DNA from: Saccharopolyspora oryzae | GTDB lineage: Bacteria; Actinomycetota; Actinomycetes; Mycobacteriales; Pseudonocardiaceae | Assembly: GCF_027853915.1 (NCBI RefSeq) | Contig: NZ_JAQGLA010000007.1 | Span: 1 to 64,000 of the forward strand | Length of the DNA stretch: 64,000 bases | Direction: 5' to 3' | Shown: in pieces, positions 55,379-63,955 of the stretch | How the letters are laid out: the number at the start of each line of letters is the position of its first letter | Position numbering within the stretch: position 1 is the stretch's first letter | Program-made: the position numbers and the translations under genes | The notes under the pieces: model-generated | Database searches by the model: none | Seen by the model: only the letters and a program-made list of their open reading frames with translations | What the model was told of the DNA's origin: nothing

Positions 55379-56206
55379 ATGGGATCGAGTGGACGGGTGG
55401 TCGTCGGCGTGGACGGTTCTCCGACGTCGCTGGCGGTCGCCATGTGGGCTGTTGACGAGGCCGAGCTCCGCAACGCCGAGCAGGTGCGGTTCGTGGTGGT
55501 GATCGGCGACCGGCGCGCTGCCGACGAGGCGTGGCAAGCCGTCGGGGCTGTCGAGGACCGCTTCGCCAGCAACCGGTCGGACCTGGAGATCACCTCGGAG
55601 GTCGCGCACGGCGCCCCCGCTGACGTGCTGATCGAGCGCTCCGACGACGCGGAGCTGATCGTGGTCGGCTCGCGCGGGCGCAGCGCCCTGGCCGCGACGC
55701 TGCTGGGTTCGGTCAGCGCCAAGGTGGCTGCGCACGCGCGGTGCCCGGTCGTCGTGGTCCGGGAGCACCGCAGCAGCGGGCCGGTGGTGGTCGGCCTGGA
55801 CAACTCCCCGCACAGCCAGGCCGCTCTGCGGTACGCGTTCGACTCCGCGGCCCGGTACGGGTGCGAGCTCGTGGCCGTGCAGGTGTGGGAGTTCCCGGAG
55901 TCCGCACCGGTCGTGCCGCCCATGGGGCACGAGCTGGCCGAACTGCGGGACGAAGCGCTGCGGGCCCTGTCCGAGCAGCTGGCGGGCTGGGCCGACTCCC
56001 ACCCGAACGTGCCGGTTCGCAAGGTCGCGCCACGCGGACACCCGGTGGAGGAGCTGGCCGCTGCTGCGGGAGACGCCCGCCTGCTGGTCGTCGGGCACCG
56101 CGGTCGCGGCGGCTTCACCGGGCTCCTGCTGGGCTCAGTCGCGGCGGGCGTGCTGCACCACGCGCAGTGCCCGGTGGCCGTCGTCCGCAACGCGACGGGT
56201 TCGTGA
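55379..56206 (+). CDS. Universal stress protein, tandem UspA domains (copy A2)
   Basis: 275 residues from ATG 55379. Both ATP loops are intact (GSRGRSALAATLLGS; GHRGRGGFTGLLLGS). It is nearly the same protein as 26763-27587, sharing long identical stretches such as GPVVVGLDNSPHSQAALRYA. Even the upstream sequence TCCGGGTACCCG about 45 bases before the start is shared, so coding region and promoter were duplicated together. The DosR-like box seen in front of copy A1 is not recognisable here; only a partial match near 55258-55271 remains. Confidence 0.93.
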   Translation: MGSSGRVVVGVDGSPTSLAVAMWAVDEAELRNAEQVRFVVVIGDRRAADEAWQAVGAVEDRFASNRSDLEITSEVAHGAPADVLIERSDDAELIVVGSRGRSALAATLLGSVSAKVAAHARCPVVVVREHRSSGPVVVGLDNSPHSQAALRYAFDSAARYGCELVAVQVWEFPESAPVVPPMGHELAELRDEALRALSEQLAGWADSHPNVPVRKVAPRGHPVEELAAAAGDARLLVVGHRGRGGFTGLLLGSVAAGVLHHAQCPVAVVRNATGS

Positions 56207-56211
56207 ACGGC

Positions 56212-57111
56212 TCACACGGCGCGCAGCACTGCAGCCGGGCACTGCGCCCGGTTGACGACCGCGTGGCTCACCGAACCCAGCAGCGCGCGGCGAACAGGTC
56301 CCCTGCCGTGGCTGCCGACCACCACCAACGCCGCGTCCTGCGCCTCCCGGAGCAGTGCATCCGCAGGCTTCTCCGGGCTCACCACGCGCCGCACCTTCAC
56401 GTCGGGATAGTGCTCGCTCCACCCGGCCAGGCACGAAGCAAGCACTTCCATGGCTTCCTCCCGCACCTCGCCCCACGGCAGTTCCCAGTGCTCGATCCAC
56501 GTGAACGGGTCCAGCGGCAGGTCGCTCCACGCGTGCACCGCGACCAGCTCCTCACCGTGGCGCGCGGCGAAGTCGTAGGCGAACGCGATGGCCTCCCGGC
56601 TGTGCGCCGACCCGTCGACGCCCACCACCACCGCCCCGGAGTTCGGTTCCTCGCGAACACCGCGGACCACCACCACGGGGGCTCCGGTGCGACGCGTCAG
56701 CAGCTCCGCCGATGTCGAGCCCAGCGCGCCCAGCTCCACCTCGATGCGCGGGCCGCCGAGCACCAGCAGCTCGGCGTCCTCCGCCAGCTCGGCCAGGTCC
56801 TCGGCGGGATCCCCGTACTTCATCTCGTCGCGCACCTCGAGCTCCGGGGCGATCTCCCGGCAGCCTTCCACCAGCGCACCCAGCTCCCGCCGCAGGACGT
56901 CCTGCAACGGCGGCCCCTCGCCCGGCACGACGATCCGAACGTGCTCGTCGCCCTCCACGACGACCCGCACGTGCTCCTCGAGCGGCCAGGTGAGCACGAG
57001 CGCCAGGAGCAGCGGCAGACGGCGGCTGGAGGCTTCCCGCGCCGCCCACCACACCGCCCGGCGGGACGATTCCGTCAGGTCGTACCCCACCACCACCGGC
57101 TTGCGGACCAT
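56212..57111 (-). CDS. Universal stress protein, tandem domains (copy B2)
   Basis: 299 residues from ATG 57111. It is the paralogue of 28428-29306. As in that copy, the first domain has lost the ATP loop (LGGPRIEVELGALGSTS) and the second keeps it (GSHGRGPVRRALLGS). An insertion of about seven residues (VVEGDEHVRIVVPGEG region) distinguishes it from copy B1. It converges on copy A2 with 5 bases between stops, exactly the geometry of the 26.7-29.3 kb cluster. A DosR-like box lies 63-80 bases upstream. Confidence 0.92.
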   Translation of the reverse strand: MVRKPVVVGYDLTESSRRAVWWAAREASSRRLPLLLALVLTWPLEEHVRVVVEGDEHVRIVVPGEGPPLQDVLRRELGALVEGCREIAPELEVRDEMKYGDPAEDLAELAEDAELLVLGGPRIEVELGALGSTSAELLTRRTGAPVVVVRGVREEPNSGAVVVGVDGSAHSREAIAFAYDFAARHGEELVAVHAWSDLPLDPFTWIEHWELPWGEVREEAMEVLASCLAGWSEHYPDVKVRRVVSPEKPADALLREAQDAALVVVGSHGRGPVRRALLGSVSHAVVNRAQCPAAVLRAV

Positions 57112-57173
57112 CCCGACCGCCCCCTCCCCCGTACCGGATCTCGTCCAGCCTGCGGCATGCGCCGCACCCGGGA

Positions 57174-57191
57174 TCAGGGCACTTCGTCACC
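57174..57191 (-). promoter_or_regulatory. DosR-like box upstream of USP copy B2
   Basis: TCAGGGCACTTCGTCACC, with one conserved C replaced by A. It sits between the USP start and the stop of the upstream PPOX gene, at a distance similar to the site of copy B1. Confidence 0.48.
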
Positions 57192-57212
57192 AAGGACGTT
57201 CGAACGGTCGCC

Positions 57213-57671
57213 CTAGCTGTCGATGTCGAGTGCCGTGCCGTACAGCCGGTCCACCTTCAACCGGATGACCACCCGGCGCTCGGCAACGAGCTGCTCCAGG
57301 AACGCGTCTTCGTCCTCCGGCTTGGCGGCTGCCGGGATCATCTCGAGCAGTTCCCGCCCGACTGCGTCGCCGGGAGCGGTAGTGGGCTCGGAAACCTCGG
57401 CGTCACCTTCGGCGACGGCGAACGACCACACGTCGCCGCCCCGCACATGCAGCGCCACACGCGGGTCGCGCCGCAGATGCCCGACCTTGACCCGGTCCGC
57501 CGTCGTCGAGAACCGCGCGATGCGGGCCTCGGGATCCCAGCTGTACGCCATGGTGGTCAGATGGGGGTGGCCACTGCGCTTGACGGTGGCGAGCGTGCCG
57601 AACTGCTGCTCGCCGAGCAGGCCCGAGAGGGCTGCGTCGGACAGCTTGCGAGGCGTCGGTCCTTGAGTCAT
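57213..57671 (-). CDS. PPOX-class (pyridoxamine-phosphate-oxidase-like) F420-dependent enzyme
   Basis: 152 residues from ATG 57671; GAGG lies 11 bases upstream. The split-barrel flavin/F420-binding pattern is evident: GTLATVKRSGHPHLTTMAYS, WDPEARIARFSTTADRVKVG, HLRRDPRVALHVRGGD, and the C-terminal RLKVDRLYGTALDI. Actinobacterial members use F420 or FMN to reduce varied substrates, and the substrate here is unknown. It shares direction with USP copy B2, 101 bases upstream of it, but the intervening box suggests separate transcription. Confidence 0.84.
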   Translation of the reverse strand: MTQGPTPRKLSDAALSGLLGEQQFGTLATVKRSGHPHLTTMAYSWDPEARIARFSTTADRVKVGHLRRDPRVALHVRGGDVWSFAVAEGDAEVSEPTTAPGDAVGRELLEMIPAAAKPEDEDAFLEQLVAERRVVIRLKVDRLYGTALDIDS

Positions 57672-57912
57672 GCCGTGATCAACCTCGACGGCCGCCCAGC
57701 AATTCCCCGGCTGCAGAGCGAGGAGCCGCACGGAAAAACCAGTGGACCACCTCCGCTGCGCGCCGCTACAGTGCCGCCGGACCGAGTCGTCGAGCCGAGG
57801 ACGTGCCGTTGTACATCGCGTGAGACCTCCCGAGAGCTGATTTGTCGCGCGTCGCGCAAGTGCGCCGCGCTTCTCCTTGCTGCGGATTTCTCACGGAAAA
57901 AGGTGTACTCCT

Positions 57913-58461
57913 GTGCTCACCAATTGGGTGGTGGCCCCCACCTGCCTGCCGCTCGTCCGCCGTCGTTGCCACGCGTGCGCGTTCGAGCGCTTCCGGGCGA
58001 ACGGAAAGTTCCGCGTCAACGCGAACCAGAAGCTCCTCGATGCCTGGCTCCTGGTGCTCTGCACCGCTTGCGGGGACACGGCGAAGCTGACGGTCCTGGA
58101 GCGGGTGAACGTGCGCTCCGTACGACCTGAGCTGCTGGACCGGATGCACGACAACGATCCCGGTCTGGCCGCCGAGCTGCTCCAGGATCCGGTCGTGCAG
58201 CGCCGCAATCGCGTCGGCCTCGACTGGGACGGCGCCTGGCGCCTCGACACCAGCGGCGCGGATCAGCCGGAGGACGAGGCGATCGACGTCGCGGTCCGCT
58301 TCGCGGCGCGGATCCCCGTCCGGCCGGTGCGGCTGATCGCCGAAGGTTTCGGCTTCTCGCGAACCGAGGTCGAGAGGCTGATCGACGAGGGGAATCTCGT
58401 TTCGGCAACCCGCCTGAGCGGAAAGCGCTCCGGCGACTTCACCTTCCTGCTCAAGCGCTGA
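57913..58461 (+). CDS. DUF1062 family protein
   Basis: 182 residues from GTG 57913 with AAAGGTG upstream. Two CxxC pairs (RRRCHACAFERF and LVLCTACGDTAKL) form a probable zinc ribbon, characteristic of DUF1062. The C-terminal part (LIAEGFGFSRTEVERLIDEG) has an S4-like helical turn that may contact RNA. Function unknown. It ends at a terminator shared with the convergent SHOCT gene. Confidence 0.85.
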   Translation: MLTNWVVAPTCLPLVRRRCHACAFERFRANGKFRVNANQKLLDAWLLVLCTACGDTAKLTVLERVNVRSVRPELLDRMHDNDPGLAAELLQDPVVQRRNRVGLDWDGAWRLDTSGADQPEDEAIDVAVRFAARIPVRPVRLIAEGFGFSRTEVERLIDEGNLVSATRLSGKRSGDFTFLLKR

Positions 58462-58469
58462 CCCCTCCG

Positions 58470-58507
58470 CGGGCTGGGGTCCGTCCGACAGGGCGGGCCC
58501 CAGCCCG
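58470..58507. terminator. Bidirectional stem-loop between DUF1062 and SHOCT genes
   Basis: Arms CGGGCTGGGG and CCCCAGCCCG (10 bp, perfect) with an 18-base loop, nine bases after the DUF1062 stop and 23 from the end of the convergent gene. Confidence 0.7.
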
Positions 58508-58530
58508 AACGCGCGGTCGGACCCCGCCGG

Positions 58531-58776
58531 TCATCTCTTGCGCCGGTGCTCGACCAACGTCTCCAGCCGGCGCCGGTACTCCTCCTCGTCGATCTCCCCA
58601 CGAGCGAACCGCTCGGCCAGCACCTCCTCGGCGCGCGTGGAACCCGACTCGGACCGCGCAGTGCGCTGCAAATAACGCACCAACGCGACGATCGCAACGA
58701 TCAGCAGCACCCAGAACAGCACCATGCCGATGATCGACATCAGCCCCCAGAGCGCCCAACCGCCTCCGTAATGCAT
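58531..58776 (-). CDS. Small SHOCT-domain membrane protein
   Basis: 81 residues from ATG 58776 with GAGAGG upstream. One membrane helix at about residues 12-38 (SIIGMVLFWVLLIVAIVALV), then the SHOCT motif EEVLAERFARGEIDEEEYRR. SHOCT domains are short oligomerisation segments. Small proteins of this layout are common in actinobacteria and lack known activity. A DosR-like box 63-80 bases upstream places it with the stress genes. Confidence 0.84.
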   Translation of the reverse strand: MHYGGGWALWGLMSIIGMVLFWVLLIVAIVALVRYLQRTARSESGSTRAEEVLAERFARGEIDEEEYRRRLETLVEHRRKR

Positions 58777-58838
58777 CGCAACCTCTCCCCACACCCCGGC
58801 TGTCCCATCGCATTCTCCACCCGCACCACACCACCACC

Positions 58839-58856
58839 CCAGAGCAAATGGTCACC
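58839..58856 (-). promoter_or_regulatory. DosR-like box upstream of the SHOCT gene
   Basis: CCAGAGCAAATGGTCACC, differing from the pattern only at one C (A). Almost identical to the USP-ppk2 site at 35843. Confidence 0.52.
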
Positions 58857-59141
58857 ACCGAGCAACAACTGCGGCCTCCGCGGCAGAAGCGGGATCGACC
58901 GCTGCCCTTCTCAGGCTCCCGACGCTGACGATCCGCCTGTGCGGGCTGCGGCTCAAGCGCGTCGACCGTCGCAGGACGATCGGCTCCACAATGGACTTCG
59001 AGCGGCGAGAACGCACAAGACAAGCCCGTGATCGCGCTCCGAGCGGTGTCACGGGGGTTGAGCTGGGTTCCGATGCTAAAAAGACACGTCCTCCCCCACG
59101 TCCCCGAACGCCCCACCCCGACCGACCTGGAAGATGCTGGA

Positions 59142-60374
59142 ATGACCGCACTCGCGCACCAGGAGCCGCAGAGCTCCGACCGCCTCACCGCCGACCTGAT
59201 CGCGCTGCGCCGCGAGCTCCACCAGGTTCCCGAGATCGGCCTCGACCTGCCCCGGACGCAGGGTCTCGTCCTCGAAGCGCTCCGCGGGCTCGATCTCGAG
59301 ATCTCCACCGGCACGAACGCAACCTCGGTCACCGCAGTGCTGCGCGGAGGCTCCGGCACATCCCAGCGCCCTTCCGTGCTGCTGCGCGGTGACATGGACG
59401 CGCTGCCGCTGTCCGAGCGGACGGGCCTGCCGTTCGCCTCCCGCAACGGCGCCATGCACGCGTGCGGGCACGACCTCCACGTGGCGGGCCTCGTCGGCGC
59501 GGCCAGGCTGCTGTCGGCCGCGCGAGCGCAGCTCGAAGGGGACGTGATCTTCATGTTCCAGCCCGGAGAGGAGGGTTTCGACGGCGCCCAGCTCATGATC
59601 GACGAGGGCGTCCTGGACGCCGCCGGTTCCCGGCCGTGCGGCGCGTACGGCCTCCACGTCACCTCCGACGCACCGGCCGGGCTGTTCACCAACCGCCCGG
59701 GCTCCTACATGGCCGCGTTCTGCCAGCTCGACGTCGTCGTCAACGGCCGCGGCGGCCACGGCTCCCGCCCGTTCCAGACCCGTGACCCGATCCAGGTCGG
59801 GGCCGAGATCATCGGAGCGGTCCAGACCTACATCACGCGCCGCTTCAACGTCTTCGACCCGGTCGTCCTCACCGTCGGCGAGTTCCACGGCGGCACGGCA
59901 CCGAACGTGATCCCGGACAGCGCCGAGTTCAAGGCGGGCATCCGCTGCTTCAGCCCGGAGGTCGAGGACCGCCTGGAGCGCGAGCTGCCCGACCTCGTCA
60001 ACGGCATCGCCGAAGCCCACGGTCTCAGCGCGACCGCGAAGTTCCAGCGCGTGCTCCCGGCCACGATCAACGACCCCCACCACGCCGAGTTCTGGGCATC
60101 GACGGCGAAGGACCTCTTCGGCGATAACCGCTTCGAAACCCTGCCCCACCCGAAGACGGGTTCCGAGGACTTCTCCCGAGTCCTCGACGAAATCCCGGGC
60201 TCCTACGGCCACCTCGGCGTCGGTCCAACGGACATCGCCCCCGAGGACTGGGCCCCGCTCCACTCATCACGAGCCGTCTTCGACGACACCGTCCTCCCGG
60301 ACCACGCCCGCTTCCTCGCCACCCTCGCCGAACGACGCCTCGCAACCGAGGCAGCGGAACGGCCGATCTCCTAG
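59142..60374 (+). CDS. M20 family metallo-amidohydrolase
   Basis: 410 residues from ATG 59142; an upstream extension to 59028 is open but unlikely. Metal ligands appear in NGAMHACGHDLHVAGLVGAA and FMFQPGEEGFDGAQ (catalytic EE), with GGHGSRPFQTRDP for the dimer/lid domain and TGSEDFSRVL near the C-terminus. M20D enzymes cleave N-acyl or N-acetyl amino acids and related amides. The substrate is not determined. It converges on the dehydrogenase operon, with a hairpin between. The local context suggests amino-acid-conjugate catabolism. Confidence 0.92.
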   Translation: MTALAHQEPQSSDRLTADLIALRRELHQVPEIGLDLPRTQGLVLEALRGLDLEISTGTNATSVTAVLRGGSGTSQRPSVLLRGDMDALPLSERTGLPFASRNGAMHACGHDLHVAGLVGAARLLSAARAQLEGDVIFMFQPGEEGFDGAQLMIDEGVLDAAGSRPCGAYGLHVTSDAPAGLFTNRPGSYMAAFCQLDVVVNGRGGHGSRPFQTRDPIQVGAEIIGAVQTYITRRFNVFDPVVLTVGEFHGGTAPNVIPDSAEFKAGIRCFSPEVEDRLERELPDLVNGIAEAHGLSATAKFQRVLPATINDPHHAEFWASTAKDLFGDNRFETLPHPKTGSEDFSRVLDEIPGSYGHLGVGPTDIAPEDWAPLHSSRAVFDDTVLPDHARFLATLAERRLATEAAERPIS

Positions 60375-60402
60375 CGTCGTGCTGCATCAGCGCTGGTCCA
60401 GG

Positions 60403-60448
60403 GCCGTGAGCACTTCTTGGTGCTATGGCGCCAGAAAGTGCTCACGGC
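60403..60448. terminator. Long stem-loop between convergent catabolic genes
   Basis: Perfect 13-bp arms GCCGTGAGCACTT and AAGTGCTCACGGC; an imperfect inner stem (TGGTGC/GGCGCCA) extends the hairpin toward a three-base loop. It serves both the amidohydrolase and the dehydrogenase operon. Confidence 0.75.
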
Positions 60449-60485
60449 ACCCCAACCTCGACTGCCGCACCTGGCCCGTCGTTGG

Positions 60486-61454
60486 TCAGTCCTCCGGTCG
60501 GGTCGGGATCGGGGTTCCGTTGCGGAGTTCTGGTTCTCGGAGGCGGAAGATCTCTTCGAACTCGCGCATTCGGGCTGTTCGGTAGTCCGGGACTCCGTCG
60601 GGGTCGTAGTGGTAGAAGCCGGTGCCGTCCTGGAGGCCTCGGCGGTGGGCCGTCATGTTCTGCTCGATCACGTCCGGGTGCTGGAACCGGTCTCCGAGCT
60701 GCGACTTCAGGTAGCGGGACGCGTAGTAGAGGATGTCGCCGCCGCCCCAGTCGATGAACTCCAGGGGCCCGAGCACCGAGAAGCGCGGGCCGAGGCCCGC
60801 TCGGACCGCCAGGTCGATGTCCGCCGCGGTGGCCACGCCCTCCTCGACCATGCGGGCGGCCTCGTTCATCACCAGCGCCTGCAGGCGGGGCACGATGTAG
60901 CCCGCCGAGGCACCGCACACCACCGGGACCTTGCCGATGCGCTCGAGCAGCCCGGTCAGCGTCGCTACCGCGTCCGGGTCGGTGTCGTCGCTGCGGCTGA
61001 CCTCGACCAGCGGCATCAGGTCGGCGGGGTTGAGCCAGTGGGCGTTGACCACGCGGCCCGGTCGGTCGACCAGCTCGGCGATCTCGGTGACCAGGAACGT
61101 CGAGGTGGTGGAGGCGATCACCGCGGACTCGCCGACCTGGGTGCAGACCCAGGCCAGCGCGTCGCGCTTGACCTCGATGACCTCCGGCACCGCCTCGAAC
61201 ACCACGGTCGCGTCGGCCAGCTTCGCCGACTCCCGGTCGCACACCGTCAGCCCCGCCAGCGCCGCGTCGTCGCCGAGCTTGGTGCGCAGCTGCTCCGCCA
61301 ACCGCTCGCGGACGCGTTCGCCGTAGGCGCGGCGCTCGTCGTCGGTGCGTTCCTTGACGTCGGCCAGCACCACCGGCATGCCGACCGCCAGGCAGGCCAG
61401 CGCGATGCCCTCGCCCATCCGGCCGGCACCGACCACCGCGATCTCGTCGGTCAC
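60486..61454 (-). CDS. 3-hydroxyacyl-CoA dehydrogenase family protein
   Basis: 322 residues from GTG 61454, overlapping the preceding gene stop (GTGA). NAD-binding motif VVGAGRMGEGIALACLAVG at the N-terminus; ATVVFEAVPEVIEVKRDALA, ASTTSTFLVTEIAEL and VVNAHWLNPADLMPLVEV are the catalytic-domain blocks, including the conserved H in NAHWLNP. A C-terminal helical domain follows (GYIVPRLQALVMNEAARMVE). The family covers beta-hydroxyacyl-CoA, L-carnitine and L-gulonate dehydrogenases; the isolated two-domain form without hydratase fits the latter group too. Confidence 0.88.
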   Translation of the reverse strand: MTDEIAVVGAGRMGEGIALACLAVGMPVVLADVKERTDDERRAYGERVRERLAEQLRTKLGDDAALAGLTVCDRESAKLADATVVFEAVPEVIEVKRDALAWVCTQVGESAVIASTTSTFLVTEIAELVDRPGRVVNAHWLNPADLMPLVEVSRSDDTDPDAVATLTGLLERIGKVPVVCGASAGYIVPRLQALVMNEAARMVEEGVATAADIDLAVRAGLGPRFSVLGPLEFIDWGGGDILYYASRYLKSQLGDRFQHPDVIEQNMTAHRRGLQDGTGFYHYDPDGVPDYRTARMREFEEIFRLREPELRNGTPIPTRPED

Positions 61455-62557
61455 GACTTGAACCCCTCCTCCAGCAGCTGCGCCAGGTCGTCGCGGGACA
61501 GCTCCGCCAGCCCCAAGCCCTCCAGCGTGCGGCCCTCCGCGTAGAGGTCGCGGCCGGTGATCGCCGAGGCCATGCTCAGCAGGCCTTGCGCGACCGGGGT
61601 CGGCACCCCCGCCCACCGGCCGACCGACACCAGCAGGGACAGGCCCAGCCGGGTGTCCTCCAGCATGTAACGGTGGCTGAGCAGGTCGATCTTCTCCCGC
61701 CAGTCGCCGCTGTCGGTCAGCTTCTCGTGCGCGGCGCGGCCGTACATCCACTCCTCGCCGTCGACCGCGTAGTGGTCGGCCAGCGGGAAGTGCGGGGCGC
61801 CGTAGCCGAGCGCCTCGCGCAGCGCGATGCGCTCGGCGTCCAGCGCGTCGGTGACCCGGCGGATCGAGGGCTGGGTGCCTTCGTTGTGGATGTCCCAGGC
61901 GTCGAAGTGCTCCAGCGGACCGGCGTTCATCATGATCAGCGGCGGGTGGATGATCGGCCCGGCGTTCATCAGGGCTCCGCTGAGCCCGTCCTCCGAGGTC
62001 TCCACGCTCGGGTAGGCCTCGCGCAGCACGCCGAACGCCTCTTCGGCCAGCCGGCTCGGGAACACCCCGGTCGGCAGGCGGGTCGCGTACCCGCTGACCA
62101 CCACTTCGGTGCTGCCGTGCTTGCGGGCCAGGTACGGCAGCGTGCCCGTTTCGGCGAAGGCGACGTCGGCGGAGTTGCCCGCGTCGACCATCGCCTTGCC
62201 GAACAGCACGGAACCGAGGGTTCCCGGCGGCAGGAAGACCACCTGGCCGTCGCTGAGCAGCGGAGCGAGCCGCTCGACCAGGTCCTCGTGGGTGGTGGAG
62301 GGCAGCGGGATGACGATCAGCGCGGCGCCGCGCACCGCCTCGGCGAGGTCGGTGACCGGCCGGATCGCGCCGTCCGCGTCGCCCACCGGCACCTGCCGGG
62401 TGCCGCGGTGGTCGCGGACGGTGATGGCGCCTGCCGCGCTGAGGGCCTGGTGCGCCGCTGCGTCGCGTCGCCACCACTGCACGTCGTGGCCGTTCTCGGC
62501 GAGTTCCGCTGCTGCGGCCCAGCAACCGTGCCCGCCTCCGAGGACTGCGATTCTCAA
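61451..62557 (-). CDS. Octopine/opine-type NAD(P) dehydrogenase
   Basis: 368 residues from TTG 62557, with GAGAAGGG upstream. N-terminal Rossmann motif IAVLGGGHGCWAAAAELAEN; then LIVIPLPSTTHEDLVERLAP and the opine-dehydrogenase C-terminal domain with MNAGPIIHPPLIMMNAG and its conserved His, AERIALREALGYGAPHFPLA and RYMLEDTRLGLSLLVSVGRW. Members oxidise or make N-(carboxyalkyl)amino acids with NAD(P)H. Cotranscribed with a hydroxyacyl-CoA-dehydrogenase-like enzyme and, 27 bases upstream, an MFS importer. Direction of the reaction is unknown. Confidence 0.87.
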   Translation of the reverse strand: MRIAVLGGGHGCWAAAAELAENGHDVQWWRRDAAAHQALSAAGAITVRDHRGTRQVPVGDADGAIRPVTDLAEAVRGAALIVIPLPSTTHEDLVERLAPLLSDGQVVFLPPGTLGSVLFGKAMVDAGNSADVAFAETGTLPYLARKHGSTEVVVSGYATRLPTGVFPSRLAEEAFGVLREAYPSVETSEDGLSGALMNAGPIIHPPLIMMNAGPLEHFDAWDIHNEGTQPSIRRVTDALDAERIALREALGYGAPHFPLADHYAVDGEEWMYGRAAHEKLTDSGDWREKIDLLSHRYMLEDTRLGLSLLVSVGRWAGVPTPVAQGLLSMASAITGRDLYAEGRTLEGLGLAELSRDDLAQLLEEGFKS

Positions 62558-62584
62558 CTCGTCGGACCCTTCTCGTGTCGGAAT

Positions 62585-63955
62585 TCAGCTGGCTGCCACG
62601 ACGTCGCGCTGCTCCGCGAGCAGCTTTTCACGCGAGAGGCTGCGCCGGAAGTGCTTGCACCCGCGCCACAGGAGCAGGACGGTCACCACCGATGCCAGGC
62701 CGTAGACGAGGGACAGCGACGAACCGACCATCTTCTCGTCCCCGAAGACCCGGTCGGTGACCAGCGCGACCAGGGCGGTGCCCAGCGCGAGGCCGATCAG
62801 GTTGGAGATCAGCAGGAACATCGCCGACACCTGGGCGCGCATCTGGTTGGGGCTGAGCACCTGCATGGCGGCGGTCGAGGCGGGCATCGGGAACGAGGCG
62901 AAGAACATCGCCACCGCCAGCAGCACCAGCGACGCCCACAGGTTCCCCACCTGCGTGAACGCGATGACCGGAACCGTCATGCCCACCGCGCCGATCACCC
63001 CGGCGCGCATCGCGGCGTCCGAGTGCCCGCGCTTGGACAGCAGGTCGACCAGGTAGCCGCCGAAGAGCACCCCGCTGCCGTTGGCCACCAGCACGACGAC
63101 ACCCAGCAGGTAGCCGGTCTCGGTCGGGCTCAGCCCGAAGGCGCGCATGTAGAACGCGGGGGTCCACGCCATCATCCCCAGCAGCACCAGGGCGTAGAGG
63201 GAGAATCCCAGGTAGTGCATCGCGAAGGTCTTGCGGTGGCTCCACAGGAACGCGAACACGTTGCGCAGCGCGACCTTCTGCACGCCGCCGTCGGCGTTGT
63301 GCTTGAGCCCCCTGCGCCCCGGGTCGCGCACGGTCAGGAACACCAGCAGCGCCAGCAGGAGCCCGGGCAGCCCGACGATCAGGAACGTCAGCTGCCAGGC
63401 CCGCACCTCGCCGACCAGCGGCAGCGCGACGGCGTCGACCGACTTGAGCAGGTTGATGACGTAACCGCCGATGATGAACGCGGCCGCACCGCCGATGAAC
63501 GAGCCCAGCGAGTAGATGCCGTAGGCCCGTCCGAGCTTGCTCTTCGGGAACATGTCGCTGAACATCGAGTACGCCGCGGGGGACAGCGCGGCTTCGCCGA
63601 CGCCCACTCCGATCCGCGCCAGGAACATGTGCACGAATCCCTTGCTGAGGCCGGAAAGCGCGGTGGCCAGGCTCCAGAAGGCGACACCGATCGAGATGAT
63701 CAGCGGGCGGGAGCGCTTGTCGGCGAGGAGCGCGATCGGCAACCCCATGAACGAGTACAGCAGGGAGAACGCCAGCCCGTTGAGCAGGCTGAACTGGGTG
63801 TCGGTGAGGTCCAGGTCGCGCTTGATCGGCTCGATCATCAGCGACAGGATCTGCCGGTCGACGAAGGAGAAGACGTAGGCGATCATGCAGACCACCACCA
63901 CGTACCACTGGTAGCGGTACGATTTTCGCGTCTCGGGCAACAATTCGTCGGTCAT
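62585..63955 (-). CDS. MFS transporter (Spinster-like)
   Basis: 456 residues from ATG 63955; TTG 63961 has a better spaced AGAGGG and remains possible. Twelve membrane helices. The first helix ends VFSFVDRQILSLMIEPIKRD and is followed by the MFS motif-A loop GLPIALLADKRSRP, both typical of the Spinster/ExuT-type subgroup. ARIGVGVGEAALSPAAYSMF in helix 4 is also conserved. It is the first gene of the MFS - opine dehydrogenase - hydroxyacyl dehydrogenase operon and likely imports its substrate. Only about 45 bases of upstream sequence are in the window. Confidence 0.92.
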   Translation of the reverse strand: MTDELLPETRKSYRYQWYVVVVCMIAYVFSFVDRQILSLMIEPIKRDLDLTDTQFSLLNGLAFSLLYSFMGLPIALLADKRSRPLIISIGVAFWSLATALSGLSKGFVHMFLARIGVGVGEAALSPAAYSMFSDMFPKSKLGRAYGIYSLGSFIGGAAAFIIGGYVINLLKSVDAVALPLVGEVRAWQLTFLIVGLPGLLLALLVFLTVRDPGRRGLKHNADGGVQKVALRNVFAFLWSHRKTFAMHYLGFSLYALVLLGMMAWTPAFYMRAFGLSPTETGYLLGVVVLVANGSGVLFGGYLVDLLSKRGHSDAAMRAGVIGAVGMTVPVIAFTQVGNLWASLVLLAVAMFFASFPMPASTAAMQVLSPNQMRAQVSAMFLLISNLIGLALGTALVALVTDRVFGDEKMVGSSLSLVYGLASVVTVLLLWRGCKHFRRSLSREKLLAEQRDVVAAS

